A stretch of DNA of 64,000 bases from an uncultured Collinsella sp. (GCA_900542085.1 UQMK01000006.1:1-64000); one strand, 5' to 3'. Positions 1 to 8,763 are shown, counted from the stretch's first letter. Notes: a model not told the origin generated them from the sequence alone. Numbers and translations are program-made.

Positions 1-93
1 ACCGCAGGAAGCTTGGATACGCCTAGGCGCGGTCCAAGAAATCGTCCGCACCCCCAACAGTCCCTATTTCACCGCAACCTATGGGAGGGACAG

Positions 94-130
94 AAAAAGG
101 CGGAGGCCCTGAAGAGGGTCTCCGCCTTTT
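94..130 (-). terminator. Terminator of the PTS gene (bidirectional shape)
   Basis: A 12-bp GC-rich stem (99-110 with 115-126, one G-T pair) has a 4-base loop and is flanked by A4 on the left and T4 on the right. It can therefore terminate in either direction. It lies just beyond the stop of the minus-strand PTS gene. Confidence 0.8.
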
Positions 131-163
131 ATACAGGGGCGAAGTTATTCGCGCGTTGCGGGA

Positions 164-2182
164 TTAGACCAGGCGGGCGTTGATCGTCTTGGCGATCTCG
201 GCGGCGTCGGTGGAACCCTTGACAGTGGCACGGAAACCCTCGTCCATGAGCGCCTCGGCGACCTTGGACAGGATCTTGAGGTGCGTGGTGCCGGCCTGGG
301 CACCGGGGATGAGCAGGGCGATAGCCACGTTGACGGGAGCGCCGTCCATGGTGTCCCACCCGGTCACGCCAGAGTCGTCCTTGACGACGATAACGGCGGC
401 CTCGGTAATGGCATCGGACTTGGCATGCGGAATGGCGAAGCCCTCCATCATACCCGTGGTGCCCTCGGCCTCGCGAGCCAGGAAGGCGTTCATCACGGCA
501 TCGGCGTCGCCAGCGACACCGGCCTTGACGGCCTGGTTGGAGACAAAGCTCAGGGCCTCGTCACGAGAAGCGAAGTTCTCGGCAACAAAAACGTTCTCGA
601 CCTTCACGAAGTCGGCAGCCTCGGCCTTGGGGGCCTCGACGGCAGCGGCCTTGGGAGCCTCGACCGGCTTAGCGGGAGCGGCAGGAGCGGCCTTCTGGTT
701 CTTCTCGAAGTCATACTTCTTGAAAGCGACGAACAGGATGCCACCGACCACGGCGCCGATGAGGATCGCGAGGACCCACAGCGGACCGTTCTCGACAACG
801 GGCAGGACCAGGAAGCCACCGTGGGGCGCCGGATCGTGGACGTTGAACATAATGGTCAGGATCGAGGCGATGGAGGAACCGAGCATCATGATGGGCATGA
901 CGGGCCAGATGTTCTTGGTCATGAACGGAATGGCGCCCTCGGTGATGTGGGTGCAGCCAAGGATGAGGTTGACGACACCGGCGTCATGATCCTCCTGGCT
1001 GAAGTACTTCTTGCCGACGATGACGGCAAAGGTGGTGATCAGCGGCGGAACGATGCAGGCAGCAGAGACGGCAGCCATGAAGTTGGTGCCGAAGTTGTAG
1101 GTGTCGGTGCCGACACCGGCAGCCAGGGCCTCGGTGAGCATGGCGGTACCGGTGACGTAAGCAGCCTTGTTGACCGGGCCGCCCATGTCAAAGGCGCACA
1201 TGCAGCCGATAGCAAGACCCAGGACAACAGCGCCAGAGGCAGACAAACCCTTGAGGAAGTCCATCATGGCGGTGTTGATGGCAGCCATGGGGCCGGAGAT
1301 GCCGAGCATCACGAGACCGACGATGGCAGTCGAGAACAGCGGGTACAGGAAGATAGCCTTGAGGCCGTCCAGGTTCTTGGGAAGCTTGGCAAAGACCTTC
1401 TCGAGCAGCAAGATGACATAACCAGCGAGGAAGCCGCCGACGATGCCGCCCAGGAAGCCGAAGCCCACGCCGGTGCCGCCAGCGTCAATGAGCGTGGTAC
1501 CGTTGGGCCCCTCGACGACAGGCAGACCCTGGATGGCAATCATACCGGCGACGAAGCCGGGGACGAGTGCCGGGCGCTTGCCGATGGACTCGGCGATGTA
1601 GGCAGAAAGCACGGGAACCATGAGGTTCATGGCAATGCCGCCGATGATCTTGAGCATAGCGGCGAAGCTGTTGTAGTCGGCAGCCGTCGAATCGAAGGAC
1701 GTGATGCCCCACAGGAACGAAACGGCGGTCAGGACGCCACCGGCGACGACGAAGACCAGCATGTGGCTAACGCCGTTCATGAGGTGCTTATAGATGATGT
1801 GGCCGATGGACTCCTTCTCCTCGACCTCATCCTCGACATCGGCAGCAGCAGCAACCGTGTCGTCGCCCTTGGCGGCGAGTGCGCGGTCGATCAGCTTACC
1901 TGCAGCCTCGACGGACAGGGCCTTGGAAACACCAACGGAAACCATGGGCTTACCGGCGAAACGCTCCGCCTGGACATCCTTGTCGGCTGCGACGACGACG
2001 GCCTTGGCACCAGCGATCTCACTCTTAGTGAGCTCGTTCTCGACACCGACCTGGCCATGGGTCTCGACCTTAATGGTCAGACCGCGCTCGGCAGCTGCCT
2101 TCTCCAGCGCCTCCTTCGCCATGAAGGTGTGCGCAATGCCGGTCGGGCAACCGGTGGCGGCGATGATGTCAAACTTAGCCAT
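164..2182 (-). CDS. fruA: PTS fructose-family transporter, IIB-IIC-IIA
   Basis: Membrane permease of the phosphoenolpyruvate phosphotransferase system that imports and phosphorylates a sugar of the fructose/mannitol family. The 672-residue protein runs IIB (residues 1-100, phospho-cysteine C12 in ATGCPTGIAHT), a polytopic IIC domain (about 110-495), an Ala/Pro-rich linker, then IIA with phospho-histidine H586 in GFAIPHAK. The ATG at 2182 is chosen because it follows AAGGAGGG. An upstream in-frame extension to 2254 has no such site. The gene is divergent from an RpiR-type regulator. No 1-phosphofructokinase gene is in view and a terminator follows directly, so the exact substrate is uncertain. 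The family is clear and fructose is inference. Confidence 0.92.
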   Translation of the reverse strand: MAKFDIIAATGCPTGIAHTFMAKEALEKAAAERGLTIKVETHGQVGVENELTKSEIAGAKAVVVAADKDVQAERFAGKPMVSVGVSKALSVEAAGKLIDRALAAKGDDTVAAAADVEDEVEEKESIGHIIYKHLMNGVSHMLVFVVAGGVLTAVSFLWGITSFDSTAADYNSFAAMLKIIGGIAMNLMVPVLSAYIAESIGKRPALVPGFVAGMIAIQGLPVVEGPNGTTLIDAGGTGVGFGFLGGIVGGFLAGYVILLLEKVFAKLPKNLDGLKAIFLYPLFSTAIVGLVMLGISGPMAAINTAMMDFLKGLSASGAVVLGLAIGCMCAFDMGGPVNKAAYVTGTAMLTEALAAGVGTDTYNFGTNFMAAVSAACIVPPLITTFAVIVGKKYFSQEDHDAGVVNLILGCTHITEGAIPFMTKNIWPVMPIMMLGSSIASILTIMFNVHDPAPHGGFLVLPVVENGPLWVLAILIGAVVGGILFVAFKKYDFEKNQKAAPAAPAKPVEAPKAAAVEAPKAEAADFVKVENVFVAENFASRDEALSFVSNQAVKAGVAGDADAVMNAFLAREAEGTTGMMEGFAIPHAKSDAITEAAVIVVKDDSGVTGWDTMDGAPVNVAIALLIPGAQAGTTHLKILSKVAEALMDEGFRATVKGSTDAAEIAKTINARLV

Positions 2183-2455
2183 GTGTCCCTCCTTCTTGAG
2201 TACAGCGCCCGCGGGCGCTCCCCTACACGCGCTTCGATACGCGTTTTTCCACACCTGAAAGATACCAACCCACCGCTTATATGAGAAGCAATACAGCTCA
2301 TTTCTCCGGTGAAAGGTTCTTTCATTACCGTAAACGGTCGATGAAAGTTTACCATCAACTATTGAAACGGCAAGGTGTATCTTGTAATTGAAAATGTCCG
2401 TATACTACGACATTACAAAACAAGTCCGATTTTCATGCCAGCCAGGAGCCATCCC
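2183..2455. promoter_or_regulatory. Divergent PTS/rpiR control region with dyad repeats
   Basis: This 273-bp AT-richer region separates the divergent PTS gene and its putative regulator. It contains the dyad TGAAAG-GTT-CTTTCA (2310-2324), a second dyad ACCG-TAAA-CGGT (2327-2338), a further TGAAAG (2342-2347) exactly 32 bp after the first, and TGAAAC (2363-2368). These are plausible RpiR operator half-sites. TATACT at 2401-2406 could be a -10 for the regulator, but no good -35 is seen. The operator role is inferred from position and symmetry only. Confidence 0.5.
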
Positions 2456-3313
2456 ATGTCCGATAGCAGCAAGAGCGCACTCTCCCTTATTAGTATGCAC
2501 AGGGGGTACAGCGAGTCCGAGCAGCGCATTGTCGACTATATCCTAGAGCACCAGTCCGAGGCCCCGCGTCTGACAGCCGCTCAGCTTTCGCGCGCCGCTG
2601 CAACCTCCGAAGCAACCGTCTCGCGCTTCTGCCGCAAACTGGGTTTTGGCAGTTTTCGCAGTTTCCAGTTTTCACTAGCGCGCGATCTGGAAAGCCAGCG
2701 CAATGAAGGCCTCACCGACGAGGTCTCGCTCGACAATATGGAGCAGAGCCTCAAGAATATTCTCGCTGCCAAGGTCAGCGAACTCAATGCGACTATCGAT
2801 GGCATTGACCACGACACGCTGACAGCCGTCGTGCACGCGTTTAAGAACGCAGGGGCTATCGAGTTTGCTGCCGTAGGCAACACCAACGCCGTCGCGCTCG
2901 ACGCGACGTTTAAGTTTTCGCAGCTGGGCCTTCGCTGCATGGCAAGCACCATCAGCGAGACCTCGATTGGTTTTGCGCTTACGCTGCGCCCCGGAGATGT
3001 CATCGTGCTGATCTCGAACTCCGGCAAGTCTCGTCGACTGAATCGCATGGCAAAAGCGGCTCGCAGCTGTGGCGCCACCGTTGTCGTCATCAGCAGCGAC
3101 AGCAAGTCCCCGCTTGCTCGCCTGGCCGACTACACCTTTAATACTGTGAACCACGAGGCACTGCTCACCACGGGCGACTTTGCGTTCTCCAAGATGAGTG
3201 CCACGATGATCATCGAGGTTATCTACAACTTCCTGCTGCCCGAGATTGAAGACGCCCGCGAGCATATCAGCTTCTACGAGGAGCTCATCCAGCCGGATAA
3301 GGTCGTGGAGTAG
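2456..3313 (+). CDS. RpiR/MurR-family transcriptional regulator
   Basis: A 285-residue regulator with an N-terminal HTH_6 domain (about 1-80; EATVSRFCRKLGF is the recognition-helix region) and a C-terminal SIS sugar-phosphate-binding domain (about 115-260; SNSGKSRR and VVISSDSKSPLARLADY are typical). The family senses phosphosugars and regulates nearby sugar genes, so the divergent PTS gene is the likely target. The ATG at 2456 is preferred over 2375 because AGGAG precedes it by 7 bases and the HTH alignment starts soon after. The ligand is unknown. Confidence 0.9.
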   Translation: MSDSSKSALSLISMHRGYSESEQRIVDYILEHQSEAPRLTAAQLSRAAATSEATVSRFCRKLGFGSFRSFQFSLARDLESQRNEGLTDEVSLDNMEQSLKNILAAKVSELNATIDGIDHDTLTAVVHAFKNAGAIEFAAVGNTNAVALDATFKFSQLGLRCMASTISETSIGFALTLRPGDVIVLISNSGKSRRLNRMAKAARSCGATVVVISSDSKSPLARLADYTFNTVNHEALLTTGDFAFSKMSATMIIEVIYNFLLPEIEDAREHISFYEELIQPDKVVE

Positions 3314-3346
3314 GTTTTATCAGGGGACGTTATGTACCGTTCCGAT

Positions 3347-3498
3347 AAAACTATGCCGGTTTACTACGATGAAATCGGAATATGCGACCACATCGTGTTT
3401 TAAAAGAAAACCGCAGGGGTTCTACCTGCGGTTTTCTTTTTACAATTTTAGCTGTGCTCGAGCTACGCCGATTCATCGTAGTAAACCGGCATAGTTTT
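3347..3498. repeat. MITE-like element with 27-bp inverted termini
   Basis: Positions 3347-3373 and 3472-3498 are perfect 27-bp inverted repeats. Between them lies a perfect 16-bp hairpin (3402-3417 with 3425-3440). No target-site duplication is obvious and no protein is encoded. The 152-bp unit sits between the convergent rpiR and recN genes. Its architecture resembles a miniature inverted-repeat element, but mobility is not demonstrated. Confidence 0.75.
3402..3440. terminator. Bidirectional terminator hairpin inside the repeat
   Basis: The 16-bp perfect stem AAAAGAAAACCGCAGG and its complement enclose a 7-base loop. It gives an A-tract before and a T-tract after on either strand, which is ideal for two converging genes (rpiR and recN). 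Confidence 0.8.
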
Positions 3499-3575
3499 TG
3501 ACGGTCGGGCCAGGCAAGCAAGTGGCGGTGCAACAATTGCTGATATTTTGTCCCCGCCAACACTGTCGGCTCGTT

Positions 3576-5204
3576 CTAGCCTCGAGCCTCTTCCAGCATC
3601 TGCTTGGCGTGTGCCAGGCTTGCCTCCGATTGATCGCCGCTCAGCATGCGGGCGATCTCTGCGATGCGGGCGTCCCCGGCCACCTCATCCAGATGCGTCT
3701 GGGGAACGTCGCCGGGCTCTTTACTTACCACGTAGTGCTTATCGGCCATGACGGCGACCTGCGCCAGGTGGGTTACGACAATCACCTGATGCGTAGCGGC
3801 GAGATCTGCCAGCACGCTCGCGAGGGCACGTGCGGTAGAGCCGCCGACACCTGCATCGACCTCGTCGAACACCAGCGTATCCACGCCATCTGCGTTGCCG
3901 AGGACGGCCTTGCTCGCCAGCATGACGCGGCTCAGCTCGCCGCCCGACGCAATGCGGCGCAGGGGGCGCGGCGTCAATCCGGCACCACTGCGATACAAAA
4001 GCTCATAGCTCGAAGGCCCCGCCAGCGTCCATTCGGCACGCGGAAGATCGCGCGACTCCCAAACGAGCTCGGCGTCGCCCATCTCCAGGCGCGCCATCTG
4101 ACGGCCAACCTCGTGACAAAAGCGAGGGGCTGCGGTATTCCGCACGCGTTTAAGCGCCTTGGCGGCGGCGAACAATTCGCGCTCTGCCGCGCCAAGCGCC
4201 TCGCGCGCCTTCTTGATCTGCGCATCACCATCGTCTACAAGCGACAACAGCTCTTGTGAGCGGTCGCGCATGACAAAGACATCGTCCATGGTGGGCCCCC
4301 ACTGACGCAGCAGGACCTTAAGATCGGAATAACGCTCGCGCATACGAGCCAGCTCGCGAGGATCGAAGGCGACCCCATCTCGATAGGCGCGCAGCTCGTT
4401 GGCACAATCCTCAAGCGAGATGCAGGCATCCGAAAGCGCATCGGCGATGTCGCCCAGCTTACGATCGACGGTAGCCATACGGGAAAGTTCCGCCACGGCA
4501 CTGTTCACGGCATCGAGCGCTCCCCCTTCAGCTGCAAGCGATGCATGGGCATCATTGGCCGTGGCCACCAGCACCTCGGCATGCTCGGAGCGCGGCAGCA
4601 GCTCCTCGAGCTCCTCATACTCACCCGGTTTGGGGTCGACCTCAGCGATGCGCTCCAAGGCGAAGCGCGCCTCCTCGACGCGACTCCCCTGCGCACGCGA
4701 GGCCTCCTCGACGCGACGGACCTCCTTAGCAGCCACGCGCGAGGCTTTAAAGCAAGCACGGTAGTGCTCGAGCGCCTCGAGTGCCGGGCGCCCCGCCCAC
4801 GCATCGACCATGGCAACATGATGCGCCGGGTCGAGGAGGCGCTGGTGCTCGTGCTGGCCGCAAAGATCCATCATCACGCCGACGCGCTCCGAAAGTTCGC
4901 GCACGCTGGCGATGCGGCCGTCAATTTTTACGCGGCTGCGACCCTCGGCAGAAAGGGTGCGCTGCACGGTGAAGCCCTCCGTGTCGTGCGGGCCGTGAAA
5001 CAAGCGCGCCTCAACGCTGGCAAGCGCCTCACCCTCACGCACCGTCGACGAATCTGCACGCTCACCCAAAATGAGCTTGAGCGCCGAGAGCAGCGCGGTC
5101 TTACCGGCGCCGGTTTCTCCGGTCAGAACCGTTAGGCCCGCGCTCGGAACCAACGTCGCCTCGCGAATGAGTGCAATGTTGGAAACCTGCAGCTCATCGA
5201 TCAT
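3576..5204 (-). CDS. recN: DNA repair protein RecN
   Basis: SMC-like ATPase acting early in double-strand break repair. The 542-residue protein starts with the head segment (MIDELQVSNIALI) and a Walker A GETGAGKT at 29-36. A central coiled coil follows (about 150-350). The C-terminal head carries the signature ASGGELSRVMLA and Walker B VFDEVDAGVGG. Length matches the family (E. coli 553). Its start overlaps the 3' end of nadK by 11 bases, so coupled translation is likely. It is the last gene of the efp-nusB-tlyA-nadK cluster. Confidence 0.95.
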   Translation of the reverse strand: MIDELQVSNIALIREATLVPSAGLTVLTGETGAGKTALLSALKLILGERADSSTVREGEALASVEARLFHGPHDTEGFTVQRTLSAEGRSRVKIDGRIASVRELSERVGVMMDLCGQHEHQRLLDPAHHVAMVDAWAGRPALEALEHYRACFKASRVAAKEVRRVEEASRAQGSRVEEARFALERIAEVDPKPGEYEELEELLPRSEHAEVLVATANDAHASLAAEGGALDAVNSAVAELSRMATVDRKLGDIADALSDACISLEDCANELRAYRDGVAFDPRELARMRERYSDLKVLLRQWGPTMDDVFVMRDRSQELLSLVDDGDAQIKKAREALGAAERELFAAAKALKRVRNTAAPRFCHEVGRQMARLEMGDAELVWESRDLPRAEWTLAGPSSYELLYRSGAGLTPRPLRRIASGGELSRVMLASKAVLGNADGVDTLVFDEVDAGVGGSTARALASVLADLAATHQVIVVTHLAQVAVMADKHYVVSKEPGDVPQTHLDEVAGDARIAEIARMLSGDQSEASLAHAKQMLEEARG

Positions 5205-6054
5205 GACGCACTCCGTAGAACACGCGGCTCACCGAGTTATAGAAGCTCTCGGGACCGTAATCCAGCAGCAGCACATCGCCGGGACCACGGCGCACAGCCA
5301 CGCTCTCGACCGTGCCATCGCAGGTAATAAACTGTCCATCGATGGCAATCGCAGGCACGCTCGGGCGATCATCGGACATAAAGATCTCGACGACATCGCT
5401 CGGCGAGGTCAAAAAGGCGCGAGCCTGAATGGTATGCGGAGCGATGGGCACACAGACCATGCCCGTGTAATCGGGACTGACGATGGGGCCGCCGGCGGAA
5501 AGCGCGTAACCGGTGGAGCCGGTCGCCGTCGATACAACCACGCCGTCACCGCGCAGGCGGTCAATATGATGGCCGGACACCGTGATGTCGAATTCGACCA
5601 TATCGGACAGGGGCCCGCGCGTAAGCGCCATATCGTTAAGGGCAAACGTGCGCACGACATCCTTCGTGCCGTCTTCGCGCACCGAGACGATATCGGCGGC
5701 GATGGTGGCGCGGCGGCTCACATGGAGCTCACCGGACAGGGCATCGCTCACGACCTGTAAAATGTCGCGCTCCTCGGGGCTCGCAGCCGTCAAAAAACCC
5801 AAATGACCATAGGAAAGACCCAAAATGGGAATCTCACGGTAGTTGAGAATGCGGGCGGCACGCAGCAGCGTACCGTCACCACCGAGCGTAATGACCAGGT
5901 CGGCATCGTCGACATCGGGCGCACTCTGCATCTTGGAGCGCTGATCGGCAGCCCATACGACCTCGTAGCCCTGGCGCGAAAGCCAAAGCTCGAGCATCAA
6001 GCCGCTTTCGACCGCTTCTTGCTTGTAGAAATTGGGAACCAGAAAGACCTTCAT
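5194..6054 (-). CDS. nadK: NAD kinase
   Basis: Phosphorylates NAD to NADP in the cytoplasm. The 286-residue protein carries the catalytic GGDGT motif (58-62), the NDMAL motif and the glycine-rich GSTGYALSAGGPIV segment that binds the nucleotide. Length is normal. It overlaps tlyA by 4 bases upstream and recN downstream. The tlyA-nadK-recN order is common in Gram-positive bacteria. Confidence 0.95.
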   Translation of the reverse strand: MKVFLVPNFYKQEAVESGLMLELWLSRQGYEVVWAADQRSKMQSAPDVDDADLVITLGGDGTLLRAARILNYREIPILGLSYGHLGFLTAASPEERDILQVVSDALSGELHVSRRATIAADIVSVREDGTKDVVRTFALNDMALTRGPLSDMVEFDITVSGHHIDRLRGDGVVVSTATGSTGYALSAGGPIVSPDYTGMVCVPIAPHTIQARAFLTSPSDVVEIFMSDDRPSVPAIAIDGQFITCDGTVESVAVRRGPGDVLLLDYGPESFYNSVSRVFYGVRHDR

Positions 6055-6863
6055 AGCGTTGCAGCTTTCTCGCTCAAAACCGATACCTGGGAATGAAGCT
6101 CATCGTCGGTGCGTTCGCCGGGGGCAAACCTCGTGCCGTACAGGAAAAACTCAACGTTTCCTTTGGCGCCATGGATGGGCGACACGCACACGTCGCGCGG
6201 GAACAGACCCTTGGCGGCAAAGAGCTCAATCGCCGCCACGAGCGTATCGCGGCGGACGGCGGGGTCGGTCACGATGCCGCCCTCGCCCACCAGCGCAGCC
6301 GGCGCCTCAAACTGCGGCTTTACGAGCGTGCAGAACGAACCCGAAGGCTTCAGGCACGCCAGCACGGCGTCGATGATATTCGCGATACTCGTAAACGACA
6401 CATCGCACACGGCCAGGTCGACAGCGCCGCCGTAGCCGAGCTCGGGCAACTGCGTCACGTTGGTGCGTTCATGGAGCGTCACGCGATCGTCTTGACGCAG
6501 CGACCAATCAAACTGGGCGCGACCCACATCGACCGAAACGACCGTGGCGGCGCCACGCTTGAGCAGGCAATCGGTAAAGCCGCCCGTGGAGCAGCCCACA
6601 TCGAGGCAAGCAAGGTCCGTCGGATCAATCCCAAACGCATCGAGCGCGCCCTCGAGCTTGAGCCCGCCGCGCCCCACGTAGGGAATACGACCCTTCACGT
6701 GCAACGGCAGGCCGGGCGTCACCTTAAGACCCGGCGAGGTCAAACGCTCGCCGCCGCTCGAGACCAAGCCGGCCATAAGAGTGCGAAGGGCATCCGCGCG
6801 ATCGGCGCAGATGCCCTGTGAAATCAGTTCGTCATCAAGACGCACACGTTTCATGAATGCCAT
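6051..6863 (-). CDS. tlyA: TlyA-family rRNA 2'-O-methyltransferase
   Basis: Predicted SAM-dependent methyltransferase acting on ribosomal RNA (TlyA/YqxC family). It has an N-terminal S4 RNA-binding domain (about residues 4-65) and an FtsJ-like domain with the SAM motif DVGCSTGGFTDCLL. The ATG at 6863 overlaps the xseB stop as TGATG. Another ATG at 6854 (MKRVRLDDEL) is equally possible and gives the more usual family N-terminus. It has no clear Shine-Dalgarno of its own, so coupling to xseB is likely. Confidence 0.9.
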   Translation of the reverse strand: MAFMKRVRLDDELISQGICADRADALRTLMAGLVSSGGERLTSPGLKVTPGLPLHVKGRIPYVGRGGLKLEGALDAFGIDPTDLACLDVGCSTGGFTDCLLKRGAATVVSVDVGRAQFDWSLRQDDRVTLHERTNVTQLPELGYGGAVDLAVCDVSFTSIANIIDAVLACLKPSGSFCTLVKPQFEAPAALVGEGGIVTDPAVRRDTLVAAIELFAAKGLFPRDVCVSPIHGAKGNVEFFLYGTRFAPGERTDDELHSQVSVLSEKAATL

Positions 6864-7129
6864 CAACCATTCGTATCCGGAGACGCGGCCTGGCTATCCT
6901 TGGATTCGTTTGCCGCATCCTCATCGTATTCCTGCTCGAGCTTATCGGCCTCACGAGGCGTCAGCTCAAACTTATCGACCATGTCGACCGCACGGGAGCC
7001 CAGCTCGATCGCCTCGTCGAACAGATCGAGCGAACGCTCCAGGGACGTATCCTTGGAGCGAACGGACGCGATGATCTGGTCCAAGCGGTCCGAGATCTCG
7101 TCGAAGTTGCGGACGGAACCCTCTGGCAT
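6863..7129 (-). CDS. xseB: Exodeoxyribonuclease VII small subunit
   Basis: Short helical subunit of exonuclease VII, which degrades single-stranded DNA together with XseA. The 88-residue protein has the family pattern FDEISDRLDQII ... SLERSLDLFDEAIELG, followed by a charged tail. GAGGAG precedes the ATG. The usual partner gene xseA is not next to it: nusB is immediately upstream and tlyA immediately downstream. Confidence 0.88.
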   Translation of the reverse strand: MPEGSVRNFDEISDRLDQIIASVRSKDTSLERSLDLFDEAIELGSRAVDMVDKFELTPREADKLEQEYDEDAANESKDSQAASPDTNG

Positions 7130-7131
7130 GG

Positions 7132-7716
7132 CTACTCCTCGACGGTACCGGTCTCGGCCTCGGCGACCTCGGCGCCCTCATCGAGAACGCCGGCCGCAGC
7201 CTGGGCAGCGGCAACCTTGGCAGCAGCCTCGGCGGCCTGGGCCTCCTCGCGGGCACGGTCCTCGGCCAGCAGCTCCTGATACAGGTCCTCGCCCGGCAGC
7301 CCCTCGCTACGAGCGATCTTGCCCAACACGCCGTTGACAAACGACGCGGACTGGTCGGTGCCATAGGCCTTGGCAAGCTCGACGGCCTCGTTGATCACGA
7401 TGGCGTCCGAGACCTCCTCGTCGGTGAGGAAGCGCATCTCGTAGACGGCGATACGCAAAAGATTGCGGTCAGCGCCGGGCATGCGCATAAGATCCCAGTT
7501 CTTGGCGACGGAACGCAGAGCGCAGTCGATGCGATCGATGTGCTCGTAGGCACCGCGGCACAACTCCAGCGCGTACGGGTCGAGGGGACCCTTCGAGATC
7601 AGGAAATCGCCCTCGAGGACGCGCTCGAGCGGGCTGTCCGTGGCCTCGGCCTGAAACAGCAGCTGCAGCGCCTGACTGCGGGCAAGCGTACGCCCGCGAT
7701 AAACCTTAAGGCTCAA
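7132..7716 (-). CDS. nusB: Transcription antitermination protein NusB
   Basis: All-helical antitermination factor that binds boxA RNA with NusE (S10) in rRNA transcription complexes. RTLARSQALQLLFQAEATD near the N-terminus is typical. The core occupies about residues 1-145. The protein is 194 residues, longer than usual (130-150), because of an Ala/Glu-rich acidic tail of about 45 residues. The start codon is TTG at 7716, supported by AAGGAG six bases upstream. Confidence 0.92.
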   Translation of the reverse strand: MSLKVYRGRTLARSQALQLLFQAEATDSPLERVLEGDFLISKGPLDPYALELCRGAYEHIDRIDCALRSVAKNWDLMRMPGADRNLLRIAVYEMRFLTDEEVSDAIVINEAVELAKAYGTDQSASFVNGVLGKIARSEGLPGEDLYQELLAEDRAREEAQAAEAAAKVAAAQAAAGVLDEGAEVAEAETGTVEE

Positions 7717-7719
7717 AGG

Positions 7720-8082
7720 TTACTCCTTGGGGAAAACGAGGCCGTCGATGCAAACGTCAACGCGCTCGACCTCGACGCCCACCTGGGCGTCGATGGCAGC
7801 GACCACGGCGGCGCGAACGGCCTCGGCGAGTTTCTTGAACGGATAGCCAAAGAACACCACAACGCGCACGGTGAGCGCGAGCTTGTCGCCGATGACCTCG
7901 GCCTCGACCGCCGGCTCGGAAGCCGGGGCCTTGGACGAAAGCATCATGGAGACAAGGTTGGTGGCAAGGTCCTTGACGCCCACGGAGGCGATGCCCTCGA
8001 CATCCGTGACGGCGCGCGAGACGATGGCGGTCAGAACATCGGGCGAAATGCCGATGCCGTCAATCTTGATTTCCTGGGGCAT
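7720..8082 (-). CDS. Asp23/Gls24 family protein (first copy)
   Basis: A 120-residue Asp23-family protein (YqhY type), recognised from the segment DVEGIASVGVKDLA and the pattern LTVRVVVFFGYPFKKLAEAVRAAV. Family members are abundant cell-envelope-associated or stress-related proteins, and YqhY is linked to fatty-acid metabolism in Bacillus. The order efp-asp23-nusB is a conserved Gram-positive arrangement. A second family member lies at 53826-54182. Confidence 0.85.
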   Translation of the reverse strand: MPQEIKIDGIGISPDVLTAIVSRAVTDVEGIASVGVKDLATNLVSMMLSSKAPASEPAVEAEVIGDKLALTVRVVVFFGYPFKKLAEAVRAAVVAAIDAQVGVEVERVDVCIDGLVFPKE

Positions 8083-8106
8083 GAGTCCTCCTAGAAGAGT
8101 TGGTTG

Positions 8107-8670
8107 CTAGACGCGGGAGACGAACTTGCCGTCGCGGGTGTCAACCTTGATGACCTCGCCCTCGTTGAGGTACATGGGGACCTGGATGACGGCGCCGGTG
8201 TCGATGGTGGCCGGCTTAGTGGAACCCTGGACGGTGTCGCCCTTGAAGCCCGGGTCGGTCTGGACGATGGTGGTCTCGATGAACATCGGCGGGGTCACGC
8301 CCATGAGCTCGTCGTCGGCGAAGAGCAACTGGCAGGTGTCGTTCTCGCGCAGCCACTTGGCGTTCTCGCCCACCATGTCCTCGGGAACGGGAACCTGCTC
8401 GTAAGACTCGTTGTCCATGAAGATGTAGTCAGCGCCGTCGTTGTAGAGGTACTGGAACTCACGGGTGGTGAGCATGACGCTCTCGAACTTGGTGCCGGCG
8501 TTGCAGGTGTTCTCGACGACGCGGCCGCTCTTGATATCGCGGGTCTTGTAGCGCACGAAAGCGCCGCCCTTGCCAGGCTTGACGTGCTGGAACTCGACGA
8601 TGGTGTAGACCTTGTCCTTAATGCGGAGACCGAGGCCGTTCTTGAAGTCGGCAGTAGAAATGGTAGGCAT
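8107..8670 (-). CDS. efp: Elongation factor P
   Basis: Binds between the P and E sites and relieves ribosome stalling at polyproline. The 187-residue protein has three beta-barrel domains. The tip loop reads VKPGKGGAFVR with lysine K34, the equivalent of the modified lysine of E. coli. AAAGG precedes the ATG. No epmA/epmB genes are in the window, so any modification system is unknown. Confidence 0.95.
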   Translation of the reverse strand: MPTISTADFKNGLGLRIKDKVYTIVEFQHVKPGKGGAFVRYKTRDIKSGRVVENTCNAGTKFESVMLTTREFQYLYNDGADYIFMDNESYEQVPVPEDMVGENAKWLRENDTCQLLFADDELMGVTPPMFIETTIVQTDPGFKGDTVQGSTKPATIDTGAVIQVPMYLNEGEVIKVDTRDGKFVSRV

Positions 8671-8727
8671 AGCGACCTTTCTTCTTATGGGCAGAACGCA
8701 CAGGCGTCCAAATTACATACGAGCGAA

Positions 8728-8733
8728 ATTATA
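8728..8733 (-). promoter_or_regulatory. Possible -10 element for efp
   Basis: TATAAT on the minus strand about 58 bases before the efp start and just after the pepP terminator. The -35 region at normal spacing is poor. The placement supports a separate efp-asp23-nusB transcription unit. Confidence 0.4.
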
Positions 8734-8763
8734 CACTTGCAGGCGGCGCCTACGGCGTGCGCA

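Noticed and set aside
2..112. Open frame on the plus strand reaching the left edge, ending in a TGA
   Set aside because: The last codons run through a terminator hairpin and are rich in rare Arg codons. No recognisable family in 36 residues.
281..2284. 667-residue plus-strand open frame opposite the PTS gene
   Set aside because: Antisense shadow of a GC-rich gene. No ribosome binding site, highly charged Gly/Asp/His-rich composition, and complete overlap with a clear PTS permease.
3347..3498. CRISPR or insertion sequence at the long inverted repeats
   Set aside because: There are only two arms in inverted orientation, no spacer series and no transposase frame.
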